Below are positions 33,879 through 43,926 of a DNA stretch of 64,000 nucleotides, in pieces. Position numbers and translations under genes: made by a program. The DNA comes from Catonia carolina. Taxonomy: Eukaryota; Arthropoda; Insecta; Hemiptera; Achilidae. Under the pieces are notes generated by a model. It was given only the letters and a program-made list of their open reading frames with translations, ran no database searches and was not told the DNA's origin. Position 1 is the first letter of the stretch, and each line of letters opens with the position of its first letter. The DNA lies in contig JAQMRL010000003.1 in assembly GCA_035578175.1 (NCBI GenBank), positions 86,468,469-86,532,468 on the forward strand, read 5' to 3'.

Positions 33879-34405
33879 AATGAAATAAAAAATTCATTAA
33901 CGGTGGATGTAAAGTAAAATTTTAATAAATAAAATAAAAGTAATATACTTGTATTATGTAGGGTAGGATACTTTAATAAATTAAGTTTACGTAGCGGTGC
34001 TTTTATGGGACTTAAAATCACTGAATGAATCCAACTATAGAGATTGAAGATTCGTCGTGCTATAACGGCTTACGTTAAATGTCTGGACTTTTTAGTGTTT
34101 TAGGTGCAGCTGTAACAACAGGTCACGGTTTAGTGTTTTGTCTTTTCTTGTAACGTACTCTAACGTCTCGTTCTTAAAAGATATCACGATTCGATTGTGC
34201 AACTCATCTGACTCTAACTGGACATGATTAGCTTCTTGTGTGCTCTGTTGCATTTTATTGTCAGCCTGATTTTACAGTCTATTAGTAAATGAGTGGGCAA
34301 ATGAGTGCAATAACTGTCATACGTACGCCAAACAATGAAACATATAACAACCTATTTAAAAACTTACGATCCTTTGTGTAATGCTCAATAAAATTAGTTA
34401 CTCTC
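33879..34405. other. Unassigned AT-rich sequence
   Basis: Nothing recognised. Confidence 0.4.
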
Positions 34406-35890
34406 ATAACAAAGTAACTGTAAATAAACTAATAATAAGTTACTAGAAGGAAATAATGAAAATTAAAAAATACTATAATTTAAAATCTCTGCTCAACCAA
34501 AAAAATTCAGTTACATTTGTTTTTTCACGCGTCACTTTATTACATTTTGTTATTTTCGTGCAACTAATAATTATTCTAAACGGGAGTTCCTTTTAAGAAC
34601 CTACTAAGAAAAATGTGGTGTTAAACACTCACACAACTTTCTCTTACCAATTTAAATATAAAGTATGTTTAATCATAAGTAAACTATTTAAAATAAAAAA
34701 CATAACCGAATTTTAATCATGAACGCATAACAAAGTAACTGTAAAATAAACTAATAATACTTAGAAGGAAATAATGAAAATTAATTAAAAGTACTATAAT
34801 TTAAAAATTTCTGCTCAACCAAAAAAATTCAGTTACATTTGTTTTTTCACGCGTCACTTTATTACATTTTGTTATTTTCGTGCAACTAATAATTATTCCA
34901 AGCGGGAGTTCCTTTTAAGAACCTACTAAGAAAAATGTGGTGTAAAACACTCACACAACTTTCTCTTACCAATTTAAATATAAACGATATTTAATCATAA
35001 GTAAACTATTTAAAATTAAAAACATAACCGAATTTTAATCATGAACGCATAACAAAGTAACTGTAAAATAAACTAATAATACTTAGAAGGAAATAATGAA
35101 AATAATTAAAAGTACTATAATTTAAAAATTTCTGCTCAACCAAAAAAATTCAGTTACATTTGTTTTTTCACGCGTCACTTTATTACATTTTGTTATTTTC
35201 GTGCAACTAATAATTATTCCAAACGGGAGTTCCTTTTAAGAACCTACTAAGAAATATGTGGTGTAAAACACTCACACGACCTTTTCTTACCAATGTAAAA
35301 ATAAACTATTTTTAAACATAAGTAAACTATTTAAAATAAAAAACATAACCGAATTTTAATCATGAACGCATAACAAAGTAACTGTAAAATAAACTAACAA
35401 TACTTAGAAGGAAATAATAAAAATTAATTAAAAGTACTATAATTTTAAAATCTCTGCTCAACCAAAAAATTCATTTATATTTATTTTTTACGCGTCACGT
35501 TATTACATTTTGTTTATTTTCGTACACCTAATAATTCCAAACGGAATTTCTTTTTAAGAACTTACTAAGAAAAATGCGGTGTAAAACACTCACACGACTT
35601 TTTCTTACCAATTTAAATATAAACTATGTTTAATCATAAGTAAACTATTTAAAATTAAAAACATAACCGAATTTTAATCATGAACGCATAACAAAGTAAC
35701 TGTAAAATAAACTAATAATACAAGAAGCAAATAATGAAAATTAATTAAAAGTACTATAATTTTTAATTCTCTGCTCAACCAAAAAATTCATTTATGTTTG
35801 TTTTTTACGCGTCACGTTATTACATTTTGTTTATTTTCGTACACCTAATAATTCCAAACGGGAATTCCTCTTAAGACCTACTAAGAAAAA
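34406..35890 (-). repeat. Tandem array of ~320-bp units containing the family A 3' end
   Basis: Five units begin with CATAACAAAGTAACTGTAAA at about 34406, 34725, 35047, 35370 and 35687. Each unit holds ~190 bp of unrelated AT-rich DNA (with TTTTTCACGCGTCACTTTAT), then TGTGGTGTAAAACACTCACA, ACTTTCTCTTACC and AACATAACCGAATTTTAATC, which are the hairpin, inverted 13-mer and adjoining block of the family A 3' end. The last unit runs into the longer family A copy at 35887. The units are similar and in one orientation, so the array grew by tandem duplication. Confidence 0.88.
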
Positions 35891-36735
35891 TGTGGTATAA
35901 ACACTCACACGACTTTCTCTTGTCAATATATAAACTATGTTCAATCTACAGTAAACTATGTAAAATTAAAAACTACTTAATTTTAATTGTGAGTGAATGA
36001 CGCAAAATTAAAATCAACCTCTCTATGTTCGACTTAAAAATACGGGAAATCACTAATTGACACAGTTGAAATAAAATTTGTAGATTTTTAATTTTTTTTA
36101 ACTTTAATTACGTACACTTTCGTCATAAAATGCATATTAAGGCCGCAATATTTAAAAATCCCATTTTTATAACCATTTTGATGAGAAAATTACAGAAAAT
36201 TACTTGTTTAGGTTATCAGCTGAAAGACAGGTTTGAACCTCTAGAGGTTTTACTGAGTAAAAAGAGGAGGGAGGTAGTTTACTTTTGCCTTCCTCACTGA
36301 GTGGAAAAGTATGCTTATCAGTAGCATGTCAGGCTCTCCGAAAAACACATACTTTCCACTCTGCAAATGACACCTTCACTTCATTCACCACAGGTTCTTG
36401 CTGTATAATGATGAAATTTATTACTCTCATAGGAGATAACTGTGACCAGTGTCTTTTACACTTCTACCTCTTTTGTTATTAAATGCTTCAGTCGTATAAT
36501 TGGCTGACCACGTTATGAGAAACAGAACTATATTTTGTAGCCGTGGAACTAGGAGATCGAGTGCAAATATTTTAATACTCCACCTGCCTGTTATGAGCAA
36601 AAAAATCACTGATTGACGCTAAACTAAGCGTTATAGAATAAAATGTTTGAAATAAACGTTGTAGGTTTTTTTATTATCATATAATTTTCACTATATACAC
36701 TTTTGCCCTATTTTTCTTGTAAAAGTGTCATTCTA
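35887..36735 (-). mobile_element. Family A element, 3' two-thirds, split by a SINE
   Basis: ATGTGGTATAAACACTCACA and ACTTTCTCTTGTC begin the copy on its 3' side. The consensus follows to 36203, is interrupted by family E copy E4 and resumes at about 36602 with AAAATCACTGATTGACGC. It fades near 36735. It is the likely source of the tandem array to its left, which repeats its end plus the flank. Confidence 0.75.
36204..36601 (+). mobile_element. Family E SINE-like retroposon (E4)
   Basis: The copy starts TTGTTTAGGTTATCAGC and ends GTTATGAGCAAA. The 8-bp flanks AAAATTAC and AAAATCAC (36196-36203, 36602-36609) differ at one base and are the probable target duplication. The host is a family A element, so this family was active after that copy inserted. 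Confidence 0.8.
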
Positions 36736-37294
36736 TCCTATATATTTGCACTGTTTGCTTCGCATCTAATAAATTTTCTACTCGTACAGTGAAATAGCCT
36801 AGCACAAAATTTGATTTAGGTATGTCAACGCATTTAGAACAATGTTATAGTAATATTTTGACTGTCAAAATGATTTGATTGTACATTACAGCAAGCAACT
36901 TTCTGATAGTTTCTGTTAATACATAGTTCATCATTTTATGAACACATTAGTATTATTAATACATAATGTTATTCGCTACATATAAATTACTTGACGTTAT
37001 TTGTCAGTTGTGTTATATAGCTGTGCAAAGCATGCAGTTTATAAGCACCAGTTCAGTAGTTCGGTTAACTCACTTATTGTGTTTCATGTTGTATTAATTA
37101 AGTTAATTAATAGAACAACATCATGTATACAGCAACGTTTGAGGTTCAGTCCTGTTCCATTATATCCATTCTGTAGGCTACCAAAATATTGGTACATTGC
37201 ATCAATGTGTATCAACTTTTATTGACCTTAAAATTATTTGTCGCTAATTAACTTTTTCTCTTGGTCAACAATTTTTTGCTGGCTACAAACTGTA
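36736..37294. other. Unassigned AT-rich sequence
   Basis: Nothing recognised. The frame at 37001 has no motif. Confidence 0.4.
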
Positions 37295-37300
37295 GTACTT

Positions 37301-37734
37301 AAATATTCTTCTACTTCTTCGTCTTCTCCCTCTTTTTCCTCTTCTTCTACTCCTTCTTCTTCCTCTTCTTCTTTTTCTTCTCCTTCGTCTTCTTTTTCTT
37401 CCTTTTCTTCTCCTCCTCCATCTCCCCCACCTCCTCCTCCTCCTTCTCCTCCTTCTCCTTATCCTTTTTCTACTCCTTCTCCTTCTTCCTCTTCTTTTTC
37501 TTCCTTTTCTTCTCCTTCTTCTCCCCACCTCCTTCTCCTTTTCCTTCTTCTCCTTCTCCTTCTCCGTCTTCTTTTCTTCCTTTTCTTCTCCTTCTTTTTC
37601 TCCTCTTCCTCCTCCTTCTTCTCCTCCTTCTCCTTCTTTTTCTCCTTCTCCTTCTTCTCCTTTTCCTTCTCCTTATCCTTCTTCTTCTTCTCCTCCTCCT
37701 CCTACTCCTTCTTCTTCTTTTTTTTTTATTCTTC
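37301..37734. repeat. Long pyrimidine (CTT/CCT)n microsatellite
   Basis: About 430 bp are almost pure C and T on the plus strand, in mixed CTT, CCT and TTTTC units. The long frames on both strands (Ser/Phe-rich plus, Arg/Gly-rich minus) follow from the repeat and are not genes. The right edge is a T11 run that is the complement of a poly(A) at the end of the LINE remnant at 37735. A purine/pyrimidine tract of this length can form triplex DNA. Confidence 0.92.
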
Positions 37735-38010
37735 TCGGATTAGGCAGTACTACTTGATAAGGAAACCATCTTCCCTTCGGACGACCAACACCCCTTCGAC
37801 CATTTGGCTTATGATTCATTGCCAATCTAAGCAAACGGCTTCCTTTTATGCGTTCCGGATGACTACTTCAGTTGATTCTGTACTCACTGATCTTCTTCTC
37901 CAGGCTAAATATTTGCAACTCTTGCCTTTAAACGTCACTTCTGATCTTGTCCTCAAGAGTGCAGCCCTTATTTATTTCCGCACCTCTGACTTGGCTTCGT
38001 TGTCTGTTTG
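37735..38010 (-). pseudogene. LINE ORF2 C-terminal remnant with poly(A) end
   Basis: The minus strand reads SLEKKISEYRIN, then HPERIKG, RLLRLAMNHKPNGRRGVGRP, KGRW and VLPNPRR. The series EYR.NW..H..RM, RLP.LA..Y.P.GRR..GRP..RW is the conserved end of ORF2 in another insect LINE family. Stops and frame changes are present. Its 3' end leads straight into A-runs and then the purine strand of the microsatellite. Confidence 0.8.
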
Positions 38011-38691
38011 AATGCACCCATGCCTCACTGCCTTAAATTATAACTGGCACCACCGCCATAGTTCTGTATTTATAATTGTATTAATTTTTGTTTTGTTTTA
38101 TTGATACAAAATCTGTTAACTATCTTTTGTAACGTTATTCTGAAAATGGTTGATGTATTAACCATTAACAAAAGAAAATCGGTTTTGAATAAAATTTAAA
38201 AATTGAATCTGACTGGCTTTCATAAAAATGAAATTTAGAATATTTAGATATTATTTAGTTATCATTATTATTTAAATATATTTTATAAAGTCGATCTCAG
38301 CTGTTATTGAATTAATATTTAATTGTTTATCGGTTAATGTTCTATAGCCTACTTATCGTTTCTGAAGTCTGTCGCTCGCCTTAAGAGTTTCGTTCAATGT
38401 TCCGTTCGTATTTTAATATATTTCTCGCCGTAATTTAATAAAATAATGTTCTTTCACTCAATTTTATTTCATAGGTCTGTCTGTGACTTAATACTATGAA
38501 TTATAAAACAATTATAGGCCTACCGTATATTTATTTAACACATTCCATAAATCAAACCGCACACAAACACAACCTTTCTCTTCAAACTGCCCCGGTCAAC
38601 AGTACATCAAATCAAAATATGCATTCACTTATTTTAATTACTTTTTGTTTGATAATTTTTAAAACTTTCAAATAAAATATACATTTGCGTT
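38011..38691. other. Unassigned AT-rich sequence
   Basis: Nothing recognised. Confidence 0.4.
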
Positions 38692-38764
38692 GTAAATATG
38701 TAGGGCTCGAACCCACGACCCTGAGATTAAGAGTCTAATGCTCTACCGACTGAGCTAGCCGAGC
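38692..38764 (-). tRNA. tRNA-Lys(CTT)-like gene with missing 3' acceptor strand, probable pseudogene
   Basis: On the minus strand, GCTCGGCTAGCTCAGTCGGT starts at 38764. The D arm, the anticodon loop ACTCTTAAT (anticodon CTT, 38729-38731) and the T arm GTGGGTTCGAGCCCTAC (one G-T pair) all match cytosolic tRNA-Lys. The 3' acceptor strand should read GCCGAGC but is ATATTTA, so the acceptor stem cannot form. Both internal pol III boxes are intact, so it could still be transcribed. It may be a truncated gene copy or a retroposed head. Confidence 0.75.
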
Positions 38765-39454
38765 ATGCCAGCTCACAGCAAAATTATAGCATATAAGACA
38801 GGGCAGCCGAACCGTAACATGTAACATGTATACGGTGCTGCCGCCTAACGTCAATCGGAGGAGGAGGACATTTTCCGAGATCCGATATAAAAAAACATAC
38901 TAAATCGGGTCCCGCGGCATTAAAATTATTGAAAATAAATGTTTGCAGTTTGTTTTTAATACTGAAATGAAGACTAAATGTCGTTTAAAGTGAAACAATG
39001 TTATACTAAAGCTTTGGAAACATGTTTTGATCAATAATTAAAAGAATAAAGATAAATGTGAAATTCGATCAAAGTTGTTAGCGCTAAATAAGCAGTTCGC
39101 TTGCGCCGGCTGCGAAAACTCTTACCGGGCGCATTTCAAGCGAAATGCTTAATTATAAACTTATTTGATGATCTGCGTAGATATTTCTTTATTTTAAAAT
39201 TTTAATAAATGTTTTTTGTAGCTTGTAAACACCCTTTTGATTCATTTAAACATAAAATCTTCCATCACTAAATTAACACTTGATTTTTAATTATTAGCTG
39301 AGATTATTAAGTTATTAAATTTAATAATTTAGAAATAGAATTTTAATTATAATTAGCCAGTTTAATAATTTACAAAATGTAAGAATTTAATTATAAATGT
39401 TTACATAATTATCAATAGCAGTCAGGTTTTAAACACATGGTTATTATTACCTTG
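38765..39454. other. Unassigned sequence
   Basis: A GC-richer patch at 38810-38930 and a short one at 39090-39140 have no recognised motif; the remainder is AT-rich. Confidence 0.4.
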
Positions 39455-39456
39455 TA

Positions 39457-40412
39457 TAGGGTGATTCAAAAAGAGCGCCGGTTTTGATATATCAAATTAA
39501 GAGAATTATTTTATTGAAAAACTGAAAATAAATACATCAACAAGTTCATCTTACCTTCCGATTTCATGTATGAAAAATGATGTCATGCATGTGTCCTCCT
39601 CTACTGCGCTGGCACGCATCAACTCTGTCCATGAAATTGGATATTACTGCACGACAAGTTTCGACTTCCATTTGCCCGATAACCCGTCGAATTTCCTCCT
39701 TCAAGTCATTGATGTTTCGGGGTTTATTGGCATACACCAATGACTTCAGATGACCCCAAAGATGAAAGTCACAAGGCGTCAATTTTGTTTGCGAAGGTGT
39801 CATCATCCTGCCGTTTTCTCAATATCCAGTCAACAAACTGTCGTCTCTTCTGGTGGTCTGCTACTTTCAAATGTTGCGTCAACTGAATTTTATACGGGTG
39901 ATATTGGAGATCGTACCGAAGAATTCTCCGTACAGAAGAACATCGTAAACCCAATTGTTGAGAACGGCGACGTATTGATTTTGCTGGGCTAACAGCCACA
40001 CTGTCACGAACCAACGCAACGTTCTGCTCAATTCGGCCAGAACGACGACGTCCAGAACTTTTAAGGTCGACTGTTGAACCCGTCTCAAAAAACTTTTTCA
40101 TGAGCCTGCGAACTGTTGATTCATTCGGTGCTTCATTACGTCCTAGAGTACCGCGAAGTCGCCTGACAGTAGCCGCATAACTCTCTCCACTCTGGTAAAA
40201 TGTTTTGACGATTAACACTCGTTGTGCAATAGTAAACTTCTCCATGGTTAGACACAGACTGCGAGAGTACTACACTGCGAACAAGAGAAACTACAACTGA
40301 ATCGTCAATCGGAATGTCCTCCGAAATAGAAATGAGGTCTAACAATGTTGCCAACCGATAAACAAAAATTTACCAGCCGTTTAAAAACCGGCGCTCTTTT
40401 TGAATCACCCGT
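39457..40412 (-). mobile_element. DUF4817-type (Tc1/mariner superfamily) transposon, internally deleted
   Basis: The element is about 956 bp between TA dinucleotides (39455-39456 and 40413-40414). Terminal inverted repeats share GGGTGATTCAAAAAGAGCGC and run on to CGGTTTT, 27 bp in all. It carries a transposase on the minus strand with its catalytic centre removed. Its end shares GGGTGATTCA with the fold-back elements at 13076 and 46506. Confidence 0.88.
39564..40245 (-). pseudogene. DUF4817-domain transposase, catalytic centre deleted
   Basis: The N-terminal part starts MEKFTIAQRVLIVKTFY (40245) with SESTVRR-like helix-turn-helix sequence (NESTVRRLMKKFFETGSTVD), then PAKSIRRRSQQLGL, YHPYKIQLTQHLK and HQKRRQFVDWIL, and ends FANKI at about 39785. 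The frame then shifts straight to LTPCDFHLWGHLKSLVY and ends DACQRSRGGHMHDIIFH (39564). The segment between, which in relatives holds FSDEAHF and the second catalytic Asp, about 0.4-0.5 kb, is gone. It cannot be an active enzyme, but an N-terminal DNA-binding peptide could still be made. Confidence 0.88.
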
Positions 40413-40573
40413 TACATTTGTATTGCTACAATGTGTTGTGTGTGAGGTATTTAAGTGTGTGTGTGTTAAAAAAGTGTGATGTTTGTGATGTAGTAGATTG
40501 TTGTGCGAAGTGTAAAAGCAACCTGAGTGTAATTGTAAAGTAAAACTACTTGAAAAAAATTTCAGTTATTTTA

Positions 40574-41505
40574 ACTTTCTCTTGCCTATATGAATATATA
40601 GGAAGGAAAGTATTGTTTTCATGTCGATTTTTCGAAATCGAGTTTTCACCGGATCTATACGTTTTCAGACCCCCTGAACCCAAAAAACATGTTTTTAGCG
40701 ATTGGTCTGTGTGTGTGTGTGTGTGTAAAAAATATCTCAAAAACGGAACATCGTACGAACTTGAAACTTGAAACTTAAGTTACATACCACAACCGGACCC
40801 GACACGAACATTTTCATCAAAGTCGGTCAACCGGAAGTAGTAGTTTATTCGTATAATTTTTCACTTTTTTGCGATTTTCTCAAAAACTGGTCCTACATTT
40901 TTTTTAAAAATCGCCTCATTTACTCAATTTTTTATTCTCTAAAAGATAGGGTAGGCGCCATGTTTGCTGAAATTCTTGGTGAGGGTGTTTTTACGTAAAA
41001 AAAGTGTTTTTTTAAGATTACGGCTTTAATATTAATTTTAGAGCAAAAATGTATATAATAAAAGTTGTAGAGAATTTGAAAATCTACAACTTTTATTTAA
41101 AGCATTTTTTTGTATAACGCTTAGTTTAGCAGTAATTAGCGATTTTCTGATTTTTTTCTCACGAAAACGTGTGAAAAATCGATTTTTTTAAGATTTCGGC
41201 CTTATTTCGCACTTTACGACATAAGTGTATATAATCAAATTTATAGGAAATTAAAAGATCTACAACTTTTATTTAACGTATTTTTCTCTACAGAGCCTAG
41301 TTTAGCGTGAAAGTGTGATTTTCCGTTTTTTTAAGCCAAATTGAGTTCGATTTTTATTTTGCGTCTTTCACTCATGATTAAAATAAGGTTATGTTTTTGA
41401 GGTTAGTTTTTATTTATTTCTAATGTTTTATTACTAATTTTAGGTTTATTGTTTATTATTTGCATTGGCAAGAGAAAGTTGTGTGAGTGATTCACACCAG
41501 ATTGT
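40574..41505 (+). mobile_element. Family A element, full length, reference copy
   Basis: All parts are clear: ACTTTCTCTTGCC (40574-40586), palindrome CCTATATGAATATATAGG, the TTTTTCGAAATCGAGTTTT block, (GT)n at 40707-40727, the GACCCGACACGAACATTTTC and CGGTCAACCGGAAGTAGTAG blocks, module 1 (41013-41150), module 2 (41188-41327), the CTTTCACTCATGATTAAAAT block, GGCAAGAGAAAGT, hairpin and CACCAGATTG. In module 1, AAAGTTGTAG and CTACAACTTT form an inverted pair. It has no coding frame of its own. Confidence 0.9.
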
Positions 41506-42496
41506 TTTTACATCTAGAATGAATAATAATATTATTTAACTGAATTAGATACGACTGAGAAAAACGGAAAAGTAAGCAACTGTAAGGTAAACAGAAATTC
41601 TGTTGCCGTTTATAGTACGTTTGTTTTAGGAAGAAGCTTGTAAGGGGAGGCGAGTAGGTAGAGTAGGGATAGTTTCAACGGGGCAATTATTGTTTCCTTC
41701 TCACTTAATGATCATTCCCTCTCTTTCTAACCGTATACTATGTTACAACTACGAGGTGCTTCCCCCACCACTAAACAGAACAGCTCAGCGGCACACAGCG
41801 TTGGAGGGAAAGCTTCTAGCTAAAACAAATGACCTGTACTTTTTACATCGCTAACGAGCAAAATGATCTCTAGAGTACTTTTTAATTAATTTCAATACTT
41901 CCAAGTAAACATAAACATTAAGAATGTAACACCAATTACTTATCATTGTACCATCTTTGATCATACTTGCGTATTCAGAAGATTAAGTAACGTTGGGTTA
42001 AAATATTATATTCTATTTTACCAGGTTTTGCAGTTCCTTTTAAGAAGAGAGAAAACCAAATTACAGTATATAAATGAAAGCTCTTTTCTAAAATTTATAA
42101 AAAAATTTTATTAAGCTTCCTTTTATGTGTTTATTTGCGGTAAGACCTTTCATAATATGCTGTTCATTTTTTTGTTATTATATTCTGTTTGGTTTTGTAT
42201 TCTTTTTAATTCACCTTTCTCATTTTTCAGGTTAGTGCCTTTTGAATATTACATTGAAGACAAATTGCTGTTAATGTATTTTCGGCAAAAAAGAGGTAAC
42301 GTAAAAATACTTTACAAGTAAATGAATTTTTATTTGATAATTTCTTATTAATTAAAAAATTGAAAATTATTCGAATGTTAAGCATACGTTTAACAGGGAG
42401 TGACAATATTCTATTTTAAATATTCTAAATTTTATGGTTAGTAAAATAAATGTTTTTGATTTTCTTGTCGAAAAATAATCCTAGAAAGCTGAGAAC
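41506..42496. other. Unassigned sequence
   Basis: The block at 41630-41830 is GC-richer than its surroundings but has no motif. The remainder is AT-rich. The frame at 42127 is not supported. Confidence 0.4.
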
Positions 42497-42875
42497 GCAC
42501 CGGGTTGGTATCATAGTTAAGTCATCGTTTCGAGTCAGCTGTTTAACAGCTGATTTTAGAGACGTAGATTCCGTGGTGCAAATCCTAGTAAAGGCATCCT
42601 AGTAAAGTTATTTTTATATGGATTTGAACACGATAGTTAGAAGAAGATCTCTCTTCTATTTATTGTGGATTTGAATACTGGAGAGTGTTTACCGGTGTAC
42701 TTTGATTTTTGAGGTTCAATTAAACATACTCTCTTAGGAATGGTCGGCCTAAATCTGTACAAAACTACATTTCAATTATACGTCATACATATCATTCTCA
42801 CCACTTTGGGTCATGGGGTTTTGCTCATTTTAGAACTTAAACTGAACAGATTGCGACGTACCCACATTAGTGATT
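42497..42875 (+). mobile_element. Family C tRNA-headed SINE, near full length
   Basis: CACCGGGTTGGTATCATAGT starts the head, CAGCTGTTTAACAGCTG is a 17-bp palindrome, and the B box is degenerate (GTGGTGCAAATCC). The body has ACCGGTGTACTTTGATT, GGTTCAATTAAACA and GGAATGGTCGGCC; the tail has ACGTCATACATATCATTCTC, TTGGGTCATGGGGTT and CAGATTGCGACGTAC. It lines up throughout with the copy at 63543. Confidence 0.8.
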
Positions 42876-43109
42876 ACAAAAATTAACAAATAAAAAATGA
42901 AAACTGAAAATCTCCTTTGCTTTCTTAAGAATAAGGAAAATTTCTCTATTAAAACTGAAGTAGGATTATTAAAGATATTAAAACGGAGTAATTGAATTAA
43001 TCAACATAAATCACTGTCTATATAAATTTTAATCTCAGTGATTTTGTGAAATTAAAGGAACTTCAGTACAAATTGTTCTGTGTTTCTAGTGGCAATTACT
43101 TAATTTAAA
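42876..43109. other. Unassigned AT-rich sequence
   Basis: Nothing recognised. Confidence 0.35.
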
Positions 43110-43712
43110 AAAAATCTAATTTACTGCATTTTTACATTTTACAAGATAGCGTTTTATCTCGTAATAAAAAGTGGGTTTTTATGATTGCGGCCTTCATATG
43201 CATTTTAGGGCAAAAATGTAGCCTATGTAATTATAATTGTTTAACATTTAAAAATTTACAACTCTTATTTTAAATATTTTTTTTCTACCACGCTTAGCTT
43301 AGCGTCAATATTAGTGATGTACTGTATTTTTCATCAAAATATTAAAAAAAATGGAATTTTCTTTTATCCTAATATTGCGGCCTTAGTACCTAAGATTTAA
43401 ACATTTTACGACTGATTTGTATATCGTACAAATATAATTTATAATATAATTTTTTTTTATATTTGTATATCGTACAATATTATAGGAAATTAAAAAATTT
43501 ACAATTTCTATTTGAAGCATTTTCTTCTGCACTGCCTAGTTTAGTGTCAATTAGTGATTTTCCGTATTTAGAAGTCTTACACAGATTGATTTTCATTTTG
43601 CGTCATTCAGTCATGATTAAAATTAGGTTGTTTTTCATTTTACATTGTTTACTTATGGTTTTTATTTACATTGCCATAACAAAGTCTTTGAGTGTTTCTC
43701 ACCAGATTTTGA
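43110..43712 (+). mobile_element. Family A element, 5'-truncated, diverged
   Basis: The order of the 3' half is kept: TTTACAAGATAGCGTTTTAT, GATTGCGGCCTTCATATGCA, both modules, GATTGATTTTCATTTTGCGT and CACCAGATTTTG. A short local duplication of ATTTGTATATCGTACAA (about 43418 and 43461) lies in module 2. The 3' 13-mer is degraded (CCATAACAAAGTC). Confidence 0.7.
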
Positions 43713-43736
43713 ATGTATGTATAATAAAATTCATGA

Positions 43737-43912
43737 CTCTACCGCCCTGATGACGGTCAAACTACCATGGGTGATATTGCCTGCGAGATAAATATATGGT
43801 TTTGATTTTATGGTTTACAAGTTTGTATTTGATTTGAAGTGTGTTGTTTTATTTAAGATTATTGTATTTTGTTCAATAAAGGCAAGGCATTATTATCATT
43901 ATTATTATAAAA
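43737..43912 (+). mobile_element. 5'-truncated LINE (or SINE) insertion with 14-bp target duplication
   Basis: AATAAAATTCATGA flanks the insert on both sides (43723-43736, 43913-43926). The insert ends TTCAATAAAGGCAAGGCA followed by an imperfect (TTA)n tail, a 3' end typical of several insect LINE clades. Only ~175 bp of 3' sequence inserted, so no protein remains. It landed next to the end of the family A copy at 43110. Confidence 0.78.
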
Positions 43913-43926
43913 AATAAAATTCATGA

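Noticed and set aside
34406..35890. CRISPR array
   Set aside because: Units are ~320 bp and contain transposon ends, with no short direct repeats and unique spacers. The genome is eukaryotic.
37238..38011. 257-codon Ser/Phe-rich frame and the opposite Arg/Gly-rich frame
   Set aside because: Both are translations of a (CTT/CCT)n microsatellite. The part right of it is an antisense LINE remnant.
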